Origin: Prescottella equi
GTDB lineage: Bacteria > Actinomycetota > Actinomycetes > Mycobacteriales > Mycobacteriaceae
DNA length: 64,000 bases
Assembly (NCBI RefSeq): GCF_020171745.1
Contig: NZ_JAIVAH010000006.1
Span: 1 to 64,000 of the forward strand
Direction: 5' to 3'
In this document: positions 36,160 to 44,587 of the stretch, piece by piece
How the letters are laid out: the number at the start of each line of letters is the position of its first letter
Numbering within the stretch: the stretch's first letter is position 1
The notes under the pieces: generated by a model
The model's database searches: none
Told to the model about the DNA's origin: nothing
Seen by the model: only the letters and a program-made list of their open reading frames with translations
Program-made: the position numbers and the translations under genes

Positions 36160-36176
36160 CTCCCGCGTGGTGGGAG
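36160..36176. promoter_or_regulatory. CTCCC-N7-GGGAG palindrome, SDR operon side
   Basis: CTCCCGCGTGGTGGGAG, a palindrome with 5-bp arms, is centred 68 nt upstream of the first SDR. It differs at two positions from the copy at 41527. Likely regulator binding site. Confidence 0.6.
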
Positions 36177-36260
36177 GCATGGACCGAATCAGGCACTTTT
36201 CGATTCAGCACTGGTCGCGGGCACCGCGCCGACCTGCCGCTATACCACGGAATCCACGGT

Positions 36261-36277
36261 GTTCCACCCAGCGGGAG
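36261..36277. promoter_or_regulatory. CTCCC-N7-GGGAG-like site, kshA side
   Basis: GTTCCACCCAGCGGGAG is centred 89 nt upstream of kshA and matches the motif with three differences. Together with the site at 36160 it gives each divergent promoter its own copy, 101 bp apart centre to centre. Confidence 0.5.
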
Positions 36278-36357
36278 AGACCCTTCTCGAGCGACACGCC
36301 GCAGAGTTCTATGAGGCGCATCACAGGACGGTGACCCCTCACTGCACGGAGGAACAC

Positions 36358-37524
36358 ATGGCATTCGACGCTGCCCCCACCAACGAGACCGAAGAGATCC
36401 GCGAAATCGTGGCCGCCGCGGCGCCCACGCGTTTCGCGCGCGGCTGGCACTGCATCGGTCTCATCAGGGACTTCAAGGACGGCAAGCCGCACTCGATCGA
36501 AGCGTTCGGCACCAAGCTGGTCGTGTTCGCCGACAGCAAGGGCGAACTCAACGTCCTCGACGCGTACTGCCGCCACATGGGCGGTGACCTGAGCCAGGGC
36601 GAAATCAAGGGCGACACCATCGCGTGTCCGTTCCACGACTGGCGCTGGAACGGCAAGGGCAAGTGCACCGACATTCCCTACGCCCGCCGCGTTCCCCCGG
36701 TCGCCAAGACCCGCGCGTGGACGACGCTCGAGCGCAACGGCCAGCTGTACGTGTGGAACGACCCGCAGGGCAACCCGCCGCCGGCCGACGTCACGATCCC
36801 CGAGATCGCGGGCTACGGCAGCGACGAGTGGACCGACTGGAGCTGGAAGACCCTGCGCATCAAGGGTTCGCACTGCCGCGAGATCGTCGACAACGTCGTG
36901 GACATGGCGCACTTCTTCTACATCCACTACTCGTTCCCGCGCTACTTCAAGAACGTCTTCGAGGGCCACACCGCCACGCAGTACATGAACTCGACCGGCC
37001 GTGAGGACATCATCTCCGGCACCAACTACGACGACCCCAACGCCGAGCTGCGTTCGGAGGCCACGTACTTCGGCCCGTCGTACATGATCGACTGGCTCGA
37101 GTCGGACGCCAACGGCCAGACCATCGAGACCGTCCTCATCAACTGCCACTACCCGGTGAGCAACAACGAGTTCGTGCTGCAGTACGGCGCGATCGTCAAG
37201 AAGCTGCCGGGCCTGTCGGACGAGGAGTCGACCCACATGGCGGCGCAGTTCGCCGAGGGCGTCGAGATGGGCTTCGAGCAGGACGTCGAGATCTGGAAGA
37301 ACAAGGCGCCCATCGACAACCCGCTGCTCTCCGAGGAGGACGGCCCGGTCTACCAGCTGCGCCGCTGGTACCAGCAGTTCTACGTCGATGTCGAGGACAT
37401 CACCGACGACATGACCAAGCGCTTCGAGTTCGAGATCGACACCACCCGGGCGGTCGCGAGCTGGGAGAAGGAAGTCGCCGAGAACATGGCCAAGCAGGCC
37501 CCGAACTCGCCGGCGAACTCCTAG
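36358..37524 (+). CDS. kshA: 3-ketosteroid 9-alpha-hydroxylase oxygenase-like Rieske protein
   Basis: Predicted 388-aa Rieske non-haem iron oxygenase matching KshA in length and layout. The [2Fe-2S] ligands are C71-x-H73 (CRHMGGDL) and C90-x2-H93 (CPFHDW). The mononuclear iron region NVVDMAHFFYIHYSFP gives Asn179, His185 and His190. KshA hydroxylates C9 of ADD/AD-type steroids, opening ring B; it needs the reductase KshB, which is not nearby. GGAGG precedes the ATG. It leads a plus-strand operon with HsaA- and HsaC-like genes. Rhodococci carry several kshA paralogues, so the true substrate is open. Confidence 0.87.
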   Translation: MAFDAAPTNETEEIREIVAAAAPTRFARGWHCIGLIRDFKDGKPHSIEAFGTKLVVFADSKGELNVLDAYCRHMGGDLSQGEIKGDTIACPFHDWRWNGKGKCTDIPYARRVPPVAKTRAWTTLERNGQLYVWNDPQGNPPPADVTIPEIAGYGSDEWTDWSWKTLRIKGSHCREIVDNVVDMAHFFYIHYSFPRYFKNVFEGHTATQYMNSTGREDIISGTNYDDPNAELRSEATYFGPSYMIDWLESDANGQTIETVLINCHYPVSNNEFVLQYGAIVKKLPGLSDEESTHMAAQFAEGVEMGFEQDVEIWKNKAPIDNPLLSEEDGPVYQLRRWYQQFYVDVEDITDDMTKRFEFEIDTTRAVASWEKEVAENMAKQAPNSPANS

Positions 37525-37565
37525 TCCCCGGTTCGTAGAACCACACCCACCAGAAGGAAATCCAG

Positions 37566-38747
37566 ATGAGTTACGAAGTCCTGTCCCGCATCGAGGCTGC
37601 CGCCGACGACATCTTCGTCGAGGGCGTCGAGGCCGAGCGGATCGGCAAGGTCGCCGACGCGACCGCCAAGCGGATGAAGGAAGCCGGTTCGATCCGCATG
37701 CTCCAGCCGAAGGAGCACGGCGGCCTCGAGGTCCACCCGCGCGAGTTCGCGGAGACCGTCATGCGGATGGCGTCGCTGAACCCGTCCGCGGGCTGGGTCC
37801 ACGGCATCGTCGGCGTGCACCCGTGGCAGCTGGCGTTCGCCGATCCCAAGGTCCAGCAGGAGGTCTGGGGCCAGGATCAGGACACGTGGCTCGCGTCGCC
37901 GTACATGCCGGGCGGCATGTGCGTGCCGGTCGACGGCGGTTACAAGTTCTCCGGCAAGTGGTCCTTCTCCTCGGGAACGGACCACTGCGACTGGGCTTTC
38001 CTCGGCGCGATGGCGTGCAACCCGGACGGCAGCATGGAGATGCCGCCCCGGATGCTGCACGTGATCATCCCCCGCACCGACTACGAGATCATCGAGGACT
38101 CGTGGGACGTCGTGGGCCTGCGCGGCACCGGGTCCAAGGACGTCGTCGTCAAGGACGCGTTCGTGCCGGACTACCGCGTCATGGACTGCGACGAGGTCAT
38201 CGACGGGACCGCGGTCCGCAAGTATGGCCGCACCGAGACGCTGTACCTGATGCCGTGGTCCAACATGTTCCCGCTCGGCATCACGTCGGCCACCATCGGC
38301 ATCTGCGAGGGCGTGCTGCACCACGCCAACGAGTACCAGCGTGAGCGGATCAACCCGCAGGGCACCGCCGTCAAGGACGATCCGTACACGATGTTCGCGG
38401 TCGGCGAGGCCACCGCGAAGCTGCAGTCGGCCCGGGATTCCCTCCTGGCCAACGTCGATCGCATGTGGGATCTGGTCGACGCCGGCAAGACCCCGACGTT
38501 CGAGCAGCGCGCCCTCGGTCGCGAGACCCAGGTCAACGCCGCGTGGCAGGCCGTGCAGGCCATCGACGCGGTGTACGCCCGCTGCGGCGGCAATGCACTG
38601 CGCATGGACAAGCCGATGCAGCGCTTCTGGCGTGACGCGCACGCCGGGCTGCACCACGCGATCCACGTCCCCGGCACCGTGTACCACGCCGCGACGCTGA
38701 GCGGCCTCGGCGTGGATCCGCAGGGCCCACTGCGTTCCATGATCTGA
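37566..38747 (+). CDS. hsaA: flavin-dependent hydroxylase, HsaA-like (acyl-CoA dehydrogenase fold)
   Basis: Predicted 393-aa group D flavoprotein monooxygenase oxygenase component, resembling HsaA, which hydroxylates 3-HSA to the catechol 3,4-DHSA using reduced FMN. Typical segments are MRMASLNPSAGWVHGIVGVHP, FSGKWSFSSGTDHCDWAFLG and WDVVGLRGTGSKDVVV, with a final helical domain (YHAATLSGLG). Length equals that of M. tuberculosis HsaA (394 aa). The partner flavin reductase HsaB is absent from the window. AAGGAAATCC precedes the ATG, 41 nt after kshA. Confidence 0.82.
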   Translation: MSYEVLSRIEAAADDIFVEGVEAERIGKVADATAKRMKEAGSIRMLQPKEHGGLEVHPREFAETVMRMASLNPSAGWVHGIVGVHPWQLAFADPKVQQEVWGQDQDTWLASPYMPGGMCVPVDGGYKFSGKWSFSSGTDHCDWAFLGAMACNPDGSMEMPPRMLHVIIPRTDYEIIEDSWDVVGLRGTGSKDVVVKDAFVPDYRVMDCDEVIDGTAVRKYGRTETLYLMPWSNMFPLGITSATIGICEGVLHHANEYQRERINPQGTAVKDDPYTMFAVGEATAKLQSARDSLLANVDRMWDLVDAGKTPTFEQRALGRETQVNAAWQAVQAIDAVYARCGGNALRMDKPMQRFWRDAHAGLHHAIHVPGTVYHAATLSGLGVDPQGPLRSMI

Positions 38748-38790
38748 TCCGCGGATCACCATTACTTCGAATCCACAACGGAGACAAACC

Positions 38791-39723
38791 ATGACGAACC
38801 CCAATGTCGGCGGCTTCGGCACCGACATCCGCGCTCTGGGCTACGTGAAGGTCCAGACCAACGACATCGAGCGCTGGCGCACCTTCGCCTTCGACGTGCT
38901 CGGCTTCGCGGAGGGCTCCGGCCCCGACCCCGACGCCCTGTACCTGCGCGTGGACGAGCGCGCCGCCCGTATCGTCGTCGTGCCGGGTGAGACCGACGAG
39001 GTCGTCACCGTCGGCTGGGAGGTCCGCGACCACGCCGCCCTGGTCCGCGTGCAGGAGGCCGTCGAACGCGCCGGTATCGCGGTCAAGCCGCTCTCGCTCG
39101 AGGAGGCGGACGCCCGCCGCGTCGAGGAGGTCATCACCTTCCAGGATCCCGCCGGCACCACACTCGAGGTCTTCCACGGTGCGGTCCTCGACCACAGCCC
39201 GGTCGTCACCCCGTTCGGTGCCAAGTTCGTCACCGGCGCACAGGGTCTGGGCCACGTCGTGCTGCCGACGATGGATCCGAACGGCACGTTCGACTTCTAC
39301 ACCGACGTCCTCGGCTTCCTGCCGCGCGGCGCCTTCCGGATCCCGGCACCGCCGGAGTTCGGCCCGCTGCGGGTGCGCTTCCTGGGTGTCAACCAGCGTC
39401 ACCACAGCCTCGCGCTGTGCCCGGCCCCGCACGGCGGCGCCCCCGGCCTGGTGCACATCATGGTCGAGGTCGACACGCTCGACGCCGTCGGCCAGGCCCT
39501 CGACCGCGTCATGAAGGACGGCTTCTCGGTGTCCTCGACGCTGGGCCGCCACACCAACGACAAGATGGTGTCCTTCTACGTCCGCGCCCCCGGCGGCTGG
39601 GACATCGAGTTCGGCACCGAAGGCAGCCTGGTCGACGAGTCGTTCTACACGTCCGAGGAGATCACCGCGGACAGCTACTGGGGCCACGACTGGTCCGGTA
39701 GCGAGCCGCTCGCCGCGATGTAA
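38791..39723 (+). CDS. hsaC: extradiol ring-cleavage dioxygenase, HsaC-like
   Basis: Predicted 310-aa two-domain vicinal-oxygen-chelate dioxygenase cleaving a catecholic steroid ring (HsaC: 3,4-DHSA to 4,9-DSHA) or similar biphenyl-type catechol. The Fe(II) ligands appear as His155 (GLGHVVLPT), His205 (NQRHHSLAL) and Glu273 (GGWDIEFGT); the N-terminal domain is the non-catalytic half. GGAG precedes the ATG, 43 nt after the HsaA-like gene. It ends the three-gene operon, which carries a terminator at 39756. HsaD, the next enzyme of the canonical pathway, is not present. Confidence 0.85.
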   Translation: MTNPNVGGFGTDIRALGYVKVQTNDIERWRTFAFDVLGFAEGSGPDPDALYLRVDERAARIVVVPGETDEVVTVGWEVRDHAALVRVQEAVERAGIAVKPLSLEEADARRVEEVITFQDPAGTTLEVFHGAVLDHSPVVTPFGAKFVTGAQGLGHVVLPTMDPNGTFDFYTDVLGFLPRGAFRIPAPPEFGPLRVRFLGVNQRHHSLALCPAPHGGAPGLVHIMVEVDTLDAVGQALDRVMKDGFSVSSTLGRHTNDKMVSFYVRAPGGWDIEFGTEGSLVDESFYTSEEITADSYWGHDWSGSEPLAAM

Positions 39724-39755
39724 GACCCGCTCCACAACCGCACATCGCTCCCGTC

Positions 39756-39796
39756 AGGGGGAACCCCGTCCCACCAGGGACAGCCGGGTTCCCCCT
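39756..39796 (+). terminator. intrinsic terminator of the kshA-hsaA-hsaC operon
   Basis: Outer stem AGGGGGAACCC (39756-39766) pairs with 39786-39796, an inner GTCCC/GGGAC stem extends it, and TTT follows. It lies 33 nt after the HsaC-like stop codon. Confidence 0.88.
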
Positions 39797-39921
39797 TTCG
39801 GCGTTTACCGATCTTGGTGATCCACTTCACAAATCTCGAATCGTGTGCCATTATTTCTAATCGAAACACCCACGTCAGATGGGTCTCGCCGCGATGCTCG
39901 ACAACAGTGAGGGAGACATCG

Positions 39922-40713
39922 ATGACCGCACACGACTCCGCAGACGCGGCTCCGACCGCAATTCTCGAGCGAGTCTCGCTCGTCCTGGACACGTTCGACG
40001 GCCCCGGCCGCCTCACGCTGGCCCAGGTCGTCAAGCGAACCGGACTGCCGCGCTCGTCGGCGCACCGGATTCTCGAACGACTCGTCGACATGCGGTGGCT
40101 GCGACGCGAGGGTCGCGACTACGAACTGGGCACCCGGCTGATGGAGCTCGGATCGATCGCCGTCCACCAGAATCGCCTGCACACCGCTGCGGCGCCGATC
40201 CTCCAGGAACTGCACCGGGTCACCGGATACGTCGTGCACCTGGGTGTCCTCGACGGCTCCGACGTGCTCTACCTCGACAAGGTCGGCGGCCGTCTCGCCG
40301 CCGAACTGCCGACGCGCGTGGGCAGCCGCTACCCCGCCCGCAACTCCGCGATCGGCAAGGCGCTGCTCGCGTACACGCCGGGCGGCAACGAGGATCTCCT
40401 CGACTTCACGCCCGAGCTGCACAAGGTCCGCGAGATGGGCGTCGCGTACGAGGTCAGCCAGATCTCCGGCGGCATCGGCATGATCGCGGTCCCGATCGGC
40501 CCCATCGGTGGCGTCACCGCCGCCATCTCGATCTGTGGACCCACCACCCACCTCAAGTTCGACCACCGGCACACCGCGCCGGTGCGGATGGCTGCCGCCT
40601 CGATCCTGCAGACGATGACGGGACGCACCCGCGGCGCCGCGCCGATCACCCATCGCAATCGGCTGCAGAGCCTGCCCACCGCAGCGCCCCGCACCCGCCT
40701 GCAGTACGCCTGA
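39922..40713 (+). CDS. IclR family transcriptional regulator
   Basis: Predicted 263-aa regulator: winged helix LAQVVKRTGLPRSSAHRIL and effector domain with [30 protein letters not shown] and [19 protein letters not shown]. It is a close paralogue of the IclR at 17339. The ATG at 39922 follows GGGAG. A palindrome-like TTTCTAATCGAAA lies about 60 nt upstream and may be its own operator. Standing directly downstream of the ring-opening operon, it is a candidate regulator of it. Confidence 0.87.
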   Translation: MTAHDSADAAPTAILERVSLVLDTFDGPGRLTLAQVVKRTGLPRSSAHRILERLVDMRWLRREGRDYELGTRLMELGSIAVHQNRLHTAAAPILQELHRVTGYVVHLGVLDGSDVLYLDKVGGRLAAELPTRVGSRYPARNSAIGKALLAYTPGGNEDLLDFTPELHKVREMGVAYEVSQISGGIGMIAVPIGPIGGVTAAISICGPTTHLKFDHRHTAPVRMAAASILQTMTGRTRGAAPITHRNRLQSLPTAAPRTRLQYA

Positions 40714-40749
40714 GCCCGAATCAGACCGGCCCGAGGGAGGGTAGGGCTG

Positions 40750-41454
40750 TCAGCCCTGCTCGCCCTTCCCCAGGCCCTCGACGAAATCCTCGACATCACG
40801 CCAGGATCCGGCCACCTCCGGGATCGGGTTGCCGAGCTCGTCGCGCTCACGGACGCGCGAGAGCGTCTCGGCGGCGTCGTCGATGTCGTCGAGCAGCTCT
40901 TTCGCCAGGTCGATCTCGGCCTGGTAGTAGCGCTGCGCCCACTTCAGGCTCATCTTCGAGAAGGCCCACGCCGGCTCGCGTGTGGCGTGGTCGCCGTGCA
41001 GTTGCGCGCGCTGCCGCAGCTCCTCCATGTTCTCGATGTGGGACTGCACCAACGCCTTCAGCTGTTCCGGCTCGTTGAGGTGCCCCATCCACAACCGGAG
41101 CAGTAAACCGTGCTTGAGCACCGGCTGATCGACGGGTGCATCGCGGGACCAGTTCCGCACGGCGCGCGTCCCCCGCTCGGTGATCGTGTAGACGCGGCGA
41201 CCGCGCTCGCCCGGCTCCGAGACCATCTCGGACTCCACCAGTCCGGAGGCCTCGAGCTTCTTGAGTTCGCCGTACACCTGGCTGATCGACGGGCTCCAGT
41301 AGAAGAACCCGATGCTCCAGTCGGCCCACTTCTTGAGGTCGTATCCGGTGAGCCCCTCGCCGAGGGTCAGCATCCCCAGGACCGCCCAGCTGGTCGCGGG
41401 CAGTGACGGGTAGCCGGCGTCGTCGGCGTCGGTGACGGGCGCGGTTTCGGACAT
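40750..41454 (-). CDS. PadR family transcriptional regulator
   Basis: Predicted 234-aa regulator with the PadR winged helix: WAVLGMLTLGEGLTGYDLKK, SISQVYGELKKLEASGLVES and GRRVYTITERGTRAVRNW, followed by a Vir-type helical dimerisation domain (LRLWMGHLNEPEQLKALVQSH). It converges with the IclR gene and is divergent from the 83-aa gene. The intergenic region carries a CTCCC-N7-GGGAG palindrome at 41527, so PadR is one candidate for the protein that binds this motif throughout the cluster. A weak AGGC-type ribosome site precedes the ATG. Confidence 0.86.
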   Translation of the reverse strand: MSETAPVTDADDAGYPSLPATSWAVLGMLTLGEGLTGYDLKKWADWSIGFFYWSPSISQVYGELKKLEASGLVESEMVSEPGERGRRVYTITERGTRAVRNWSRDAPVDQPVLKHGLLLRLWMGHLNEPEQLKALVQSHIENMEELRQRAQLHGDHATREPAWAFSKMSLKWAQRYYQAEIDLAKELLDDIDDAAETLSRVRERDELGNPIPEVAGSWRDVEDFVEGLGKGEQG

Positions 41455-41526
41455 GGCCGAAGCCTAACAGCCCAGGTAGAGGGGGGTTACAGCCGAGTAG
41501 CACATGCCCACTCACCGGGAGCGTCC

Positions 41527-41543
41527 CTCCCGCTCGGTGGGAG
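41527..41543. promoter_or_regulatory. CTCCC-N7-GGGAG palindrome, PadR/small-protein intergenic region
   Basis: CTCCCGCTCGGTGGGAG is the clearest copy of the motif, 62 nt upstream of the 83-aa gene and 73 nt upstream of padR. A degenerate second copy, CCCACTCACCGGGAG at 41507-41521, lies two helical turns away. Confidence 0.65.
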
Positions 41544-41604
41544 AAGTGCAGACGCGTCGTCCGAATAGTGACTACCGTCACCGGAGGAATCAGGAGGTCC
41601 GTCC

Positions 41605-41856
41605 ATGGAAAGCGTCAACTGCAACACCTGCGGCAACCGAGTGCTCGTCGAGAAGTACAGCGATGCCCACACCAGCATCCAGTGGCTCGACGACGCCGAC
41701 AACGCGTGCCCCCAGTTCGCCGAATCGCGGACCCAGGACGGTCGCGCATGGGTGCCCACCTGCCACAAGCTGCGCGAGACGATCGACGACCTGATCATCT
41801 CCGGACAGATCGGCCTGTCGCTGCGCAGCTACCCGGTGCCCGGTCGCCTCGAGTGA
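41605..41856 (+). CDS. 83-aa cysteine-containing protein of unknown function
   Basis: Predicted 83-aa protein beginning MESVNCNTCGNRVLVEKYSD, with C-x2-C near the N terminus and two more cysteines (NACPQF, PTCHKL). Four cysteines could bind zinc or an iron-sulfur cluster, but the spacing matches no family I can name. An ideal AGGAGGT ribosome site precedes the ATG. It lies between PadR and a luciferase-like oxidoreductase and shares the candidate operator at 41527. A role with the oxygenases, for example as an electron carrier, is conceivable but unsupported. Confidence 0.65.
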   Translation: MESVNCNTCGNRVLVEKYSDAHTSIQWLDDADNACPQFAESRTQDGRAWVPTCHKLRETIDDLIISGQIGLSLRSYPVPGRLE

Positions 41857-41861
41857 CTCTC

Positions 41862-41898
41862 GGGCGTTGCAGTCCCTGCTACCGGGATTGCAACGCCC
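41862..41898. promoter_or_regulatory. inverted repeat between the 83-aa gene and the LLM oxidoreductase
   Basis: GGGCGTTGCA (41862-41871) pairs with TGCAACGCCC (41889-41898), and inner TCCC/GGGA bases extend the stem. It could be an attenuator or terminator, or an operator for the downstream gene. Confidence 0.55.
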
Positions 41899-41928
41899 AC
41901 ACACCGATTCGTGCCCTACGTTCGAGCG

Positions 41929-42804
41929 ATGAAGTGGGCATTGCCGGGCGCGATGATCGCGACCCCAGAACTGATCGAACTGGCGCGGGTGGCCGACGAA
42001 TGCGGCTACGACGCCATCGCCATGCCGGACTCGGTGTTCTACCCCGAACAGGTCTCGGCCGACTACCCGTACTCGCCGGACGGCAAACGCATGTGGTCTC
42101 CCGAGACCCCGATGCCGGACCCGTTCATCGCGATGACCGCGATGGCCGCCGTCACCGAGCGAATCGGCTTCTACACCAACGTGTTGAAGCTCCCCCTGCG
42201 TGATCCGCTGCTCACCGCGAAACAGGTCTCGACGATGGCGGTGATGTCGGGCAATCGGATCGCGATCGGCGTCGGCCTGTCGTGGATCCCCGAGGAGTTC
42301 CGCTTCACCGGCACCGCGATGCGCACCCGCGGCGCCCGTACCGACGAGGCCATCCAGATCCTCCGGGCCGTCTGCGCGGGCAACGGACCCGAGTGGGTCG
42401 AATTCCACGGGAAGCACTACGACTTCGACCGGTTGATGATCAGCCCGGCCCCGGACCGCCCCGTCCCGGTGTACGGCGGCGGCCACAGTGAGGCCGGACT
42501 GCGCCGCGCCGCCCGTTTCGCCGACGGCTGGATCTCCGTCAACACCGACACTGCCCAGTTGAAGGAAGCGATCGGGCGTCTGACCGAACTGCGCACCGAA
42601 TTCGGCCGGGAGAACGAGCCGTTCGAGATCGACGTCTCCCCCACCGACGTCTCCGACATCGACGGCTACCGGGCCCTCGCCGACATCGGCGTCACCCGCT
42701 GCCGGGTCACCCCGTGGCGGCTCTACGACACCGACCCGTCCGATCCGCGGGCACGCCTCGACGCCGTCCGCCGCTTCGCGGACGACGCCGCCTCCCGTTC
42801 CTGA
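41929..42804 (+). CDS. LLM class (F420-type) oxidoreductase
   Basis: Predicted 291-aa luciferase-like TIM-barrel enzyme: ELARVADECGYDAIAMPDS, then ERIGFYTNVLKLPLRDPLLT, MSGNRIAIGVGLSWIPEEF and LRRAARFADGWISV. Members of this group in actinobacteria often use F420, transferring a hydride to or from the substrate. The ATG at 41929 is used here; a GTG six codons upstream is possible. It follows the 83-aa gene. The substrate is unknown; related enzymes are found in steroid-catabolism regions. Confidence 0.82.
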   Translation: MKWALPGAMIATPELIELARVADECGYDAIAMPDSVFYPEQVSADYPYSPDGKRMWSPETPMPDPFIAMTAMAAVTERIGFYTNVLKLPLRDPLLTAKQVSTMAVMSGNRIAIGVGLSWIPEEFRFTGTAMRTRGARTDEAIQILRAVCAGNGPEWVEFHGKHYDFDRLMISPAPDRPVPVYGGGHSEAGLRRAARFADGWISVNTDTAQLKEAIGRLTELRTEFGRENEPFEIDVSPTDVSDIDGYRALADIGVTRCRVTPWRLYDTDPSDPRARLDAVRRFADDAASRS

Positions 42805-42809
42805 AACCC

Positions 42810-42864
42810 GAACGGGAACTCACGGCACGGCGTCGGCACCGAACCGTGTCGTGAGTTCCCGTTC
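42810..42864. repeat. hairpin repeat family (CGAACGGGA stem), copy 1
   Basis: GAACGGGAACTCACGGCACGG (first 20 bases paired from 42810) and its near complement at 42844-42864 form a stem of about 20 bp with one or two mismatches between convergent LLM genes, probably a terminator. Related hairpins lie at 43801 and 49092. Confidence 0.8.
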
Positions 42865-42871
42865 GACGGCT

Positions 42872-43771
42872 CTACTGCCGTCCGCCCAGCCCGACCGCCC
42901 ATGTCAGGAATCCGTCCAGGTCGCCGGGTCCGATATCCAACGCCGACGGCCGCACCAGCACCGTGTCGACGCCCAGTTCCCGCGCCTGCTCGGCCGACGC
43001 CGTCATCGCGTCGAAGTCGACGCCGCCGGAACCGTCACCGATGCCCGGCAGCATGATCTGAACCTCGGCCTCGGCCGGGTCGCGATCCTGTTCCTCGAAG
43101 CAGCTACGCAGCAGCATGATGCTCGCTTCGAGCCGATCCATGTCGGCGGGGGCCGCGGTCCAGCCGTCGCCGACGCGCGCGATCCGGTCGAAGTTCCGCT
43201 TGGACGGCGCCATCCCGAAGATCACCGGGACGCGGGCCTGCACCGGCCGCGGCAGGCTGTGGAAGTCGTCGAACGCGTATCCCGTCCCGGTGAACGACGC
43301 CGGCGGCGCTCCCCACAGTTCGCGGCACGCGGCCACCATCTCCTCGAGCCGGCCGAAGCGGCGCTCGAACGGGACGCCCGCCGCTGCGTACTCGGCCTCC
43401 TGCCAGCCGACGCCCACCCCGATCCGGGCGCGGCCGCGGGAGAGCACGTCGAGCGTCGCGATCTGCTTGGCCAGCAGCAGTGCCGGACGCAACGGCGCCA
43501 CCAGCACGTACACCCCGAGGTCGACGCGCTCGGTCACCGCGGCCACCGCGGACAGCAGCGACATCGGCTCGAGCCACGGGTGCTCGAGGTCGAACGGAAA
43601 GCCGTTGTCCCGCACCCGCTCGGCATGCGCCTCCCGCGAGAAGCCGAGATGGTCCGACGTCGTGATCAGGTCGACGCCCCGACGGTCCGCCTCCGCCGCC
43701 AGGTCCAGCACCCCGCGGTGGTCGCCGTCGTAGAACCGTTCGGCGCCGAAGACGTCCAGTCCGATCCTCAT
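42872..43771 (-). CDS. LLM class (F420-type) oxidoreductase
   Basis: Predicted 299-aa luciferase-like enzyme: DLITTSDHLGFSREAHAERV, DLGVYVLVAPLRPALLLAKQ, GRARIGVGVGWQEAEYAAAG and DRIARVGDGWTAAP match the TIGR03619-type F420 oxidoreductases. It is only distantly related to the convergent LLM protein at 41929. A GAGAGGG ribosome site precedes the ATG at 43771. It is flanked by two hairpin repeats at 42810 and 43801, so it is probably a single-gene unit downstream of livF. Confidence 0.82.
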   Translation of the reverse strand: MRIGLDVFGAERFYDGDHRGVLDLAAEADRRGVDLITTSDHLGFSREAHAERVRDNGFPFDLEHPWLEPMSLLSAVAAVTERVDLGVYVLVAPLRPALLLAKQIATLDVLSRGRARIGVGVGWQEAEYAAAGVPFERRFGRLEEMVAACRELWGAPPASFTGTGYAFDDFHSLPRPVQARVPVIFGMAPSKRNFDRIARVGDGWTAAPADMDRLEASIMLLRSCFEEQDRDPAEAEVQIMLPGIGDGSGGVDFDAMTASAEQARELGVDTVLVRPSALDIGPGDLDGFLTWAVGLGGRQ

Positions 43772-43800
43772 GTGTCCCTCTCCTCGTATCCGTGAAACGC

Positions 43801-43857
43801 CGAACGGGAGTCCGCGGCACGGTTTCGCGAGCGAAGCGTGCCGTGAACTCCCGTTCG
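43801..43857. repeat. hairpin repeat family (CGAACGGGA stem), copy 2
   Basis: The first arm at 43801-43821 begins CGAACGGGAGTCCGCGGCAC; its complement with one mismatch lies at 43837-43857, around a 15-nt loop. It lies between livF (stop at 43868) and the LLM gene. Confidence 0.82.
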
Positions 43858-43867
43858 ACGGTATGTG

Positions 43868-44587
43868 TCAGACGCGTCCGAAGTACGCGTCCTTGAGGAC
43901 CGCGATGTCGTCGATCTCCGACGCCGGCGAGTCCATGACGACCTTGCCGATGTCGAGGACGGTGACGTGGTCGGCGACGCTCATCGCCGCCTCGACGGCC
44001 TGCTCGACGAGGAGCACGGCCAGGCCGGTCTCCTTGAGCAACTGCACCCGCTCCATGACCTCGTTGACGATGACCGGGGCCAGACCGCCGGACGGCTCGT
44101 CGAGGAGCAGCAGCGTCGGGTTGGACATCAGCGCCGCACCGATCGCCAGCATCTGCTGCTGACCGCCGGACATCGAGCCCGCCAACAGGTTCCGCTTCTC
44201 GCCGAGGATCGGGAACATCTCGTAGATGCGCTCGACGTCGGGCTTGAGTGCGCTGCGCCGCATCTTCCGGGTGTAGCCGCCGAGCAGCAGGTTCTGCTCG
44301 ATGGTCTGCTTGTGGAAGACCCGCTTGCCCTCCTGCACGTACGCCATCCCGCGACGCACGCGCTGGTGCGCCGCGACACCGGAGATGTCCTGTCCGTCCA
44401 TCTCGATGGTGCCGCCGTGGACCTTGTTCAGGCCCGAGATGGCGCGCAGCGTGCTGGTCTTGCCGGCACCGTTGCGGCCCAGCAGCGCCGTGACCTGACC
44501 CGGGAAGACGTCGAACGAGACGTCCCACACCACCCGCAGGTCACCGTAACCGGACTGCAGATTCCGAACGCTCAGAACCGGTTTCAT
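43868..44587 (-). CDS. livF: branched-chain-type ABC transporter ATPase LivF
   Basis: Predicted 239-aa ATPase of a Liv-type importer. Walker A is GRNGAGKTS, the signature is SMSGGQQQMLAIGAALM, and Walker B is LLLLDEPSGGLAP, the LivF consensus. The ATG at 44585-44587 overlaps the stop of the upstream fused gene (TGATG); a GTG one codon earlier is also possible. It is the last gene of the SBP-livH-livMG-livF operon. In this context the importer may carry an acyl, steroid-acid or aromatic substrate instead of amino acids, since Liv-type systems with such roles are known in actinobacteria. Confidence 0.9.
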   Translation of the reverse strand: MKPVLSVRNLQSGYGDLRVVWDVSFDVFPGQVTALLGRNGAGKTSTLRAISGLNKVHGGTIEMDGQDISGVAAHQRVRRGMAYVQEGKRVFHKQTIEQNLLLGGYTRKMRRSALKPDVERIYEMFPILGEKRNLLAGSMSGGQQQMLAIGAALMSNPTLLLLDEPSGGLAPVIVNEVMERVQLLKETGLAVLLVEQAVEAAMSVADHVTVLDIGKVVMDSPASEIDDIAVLKDAYFGRV

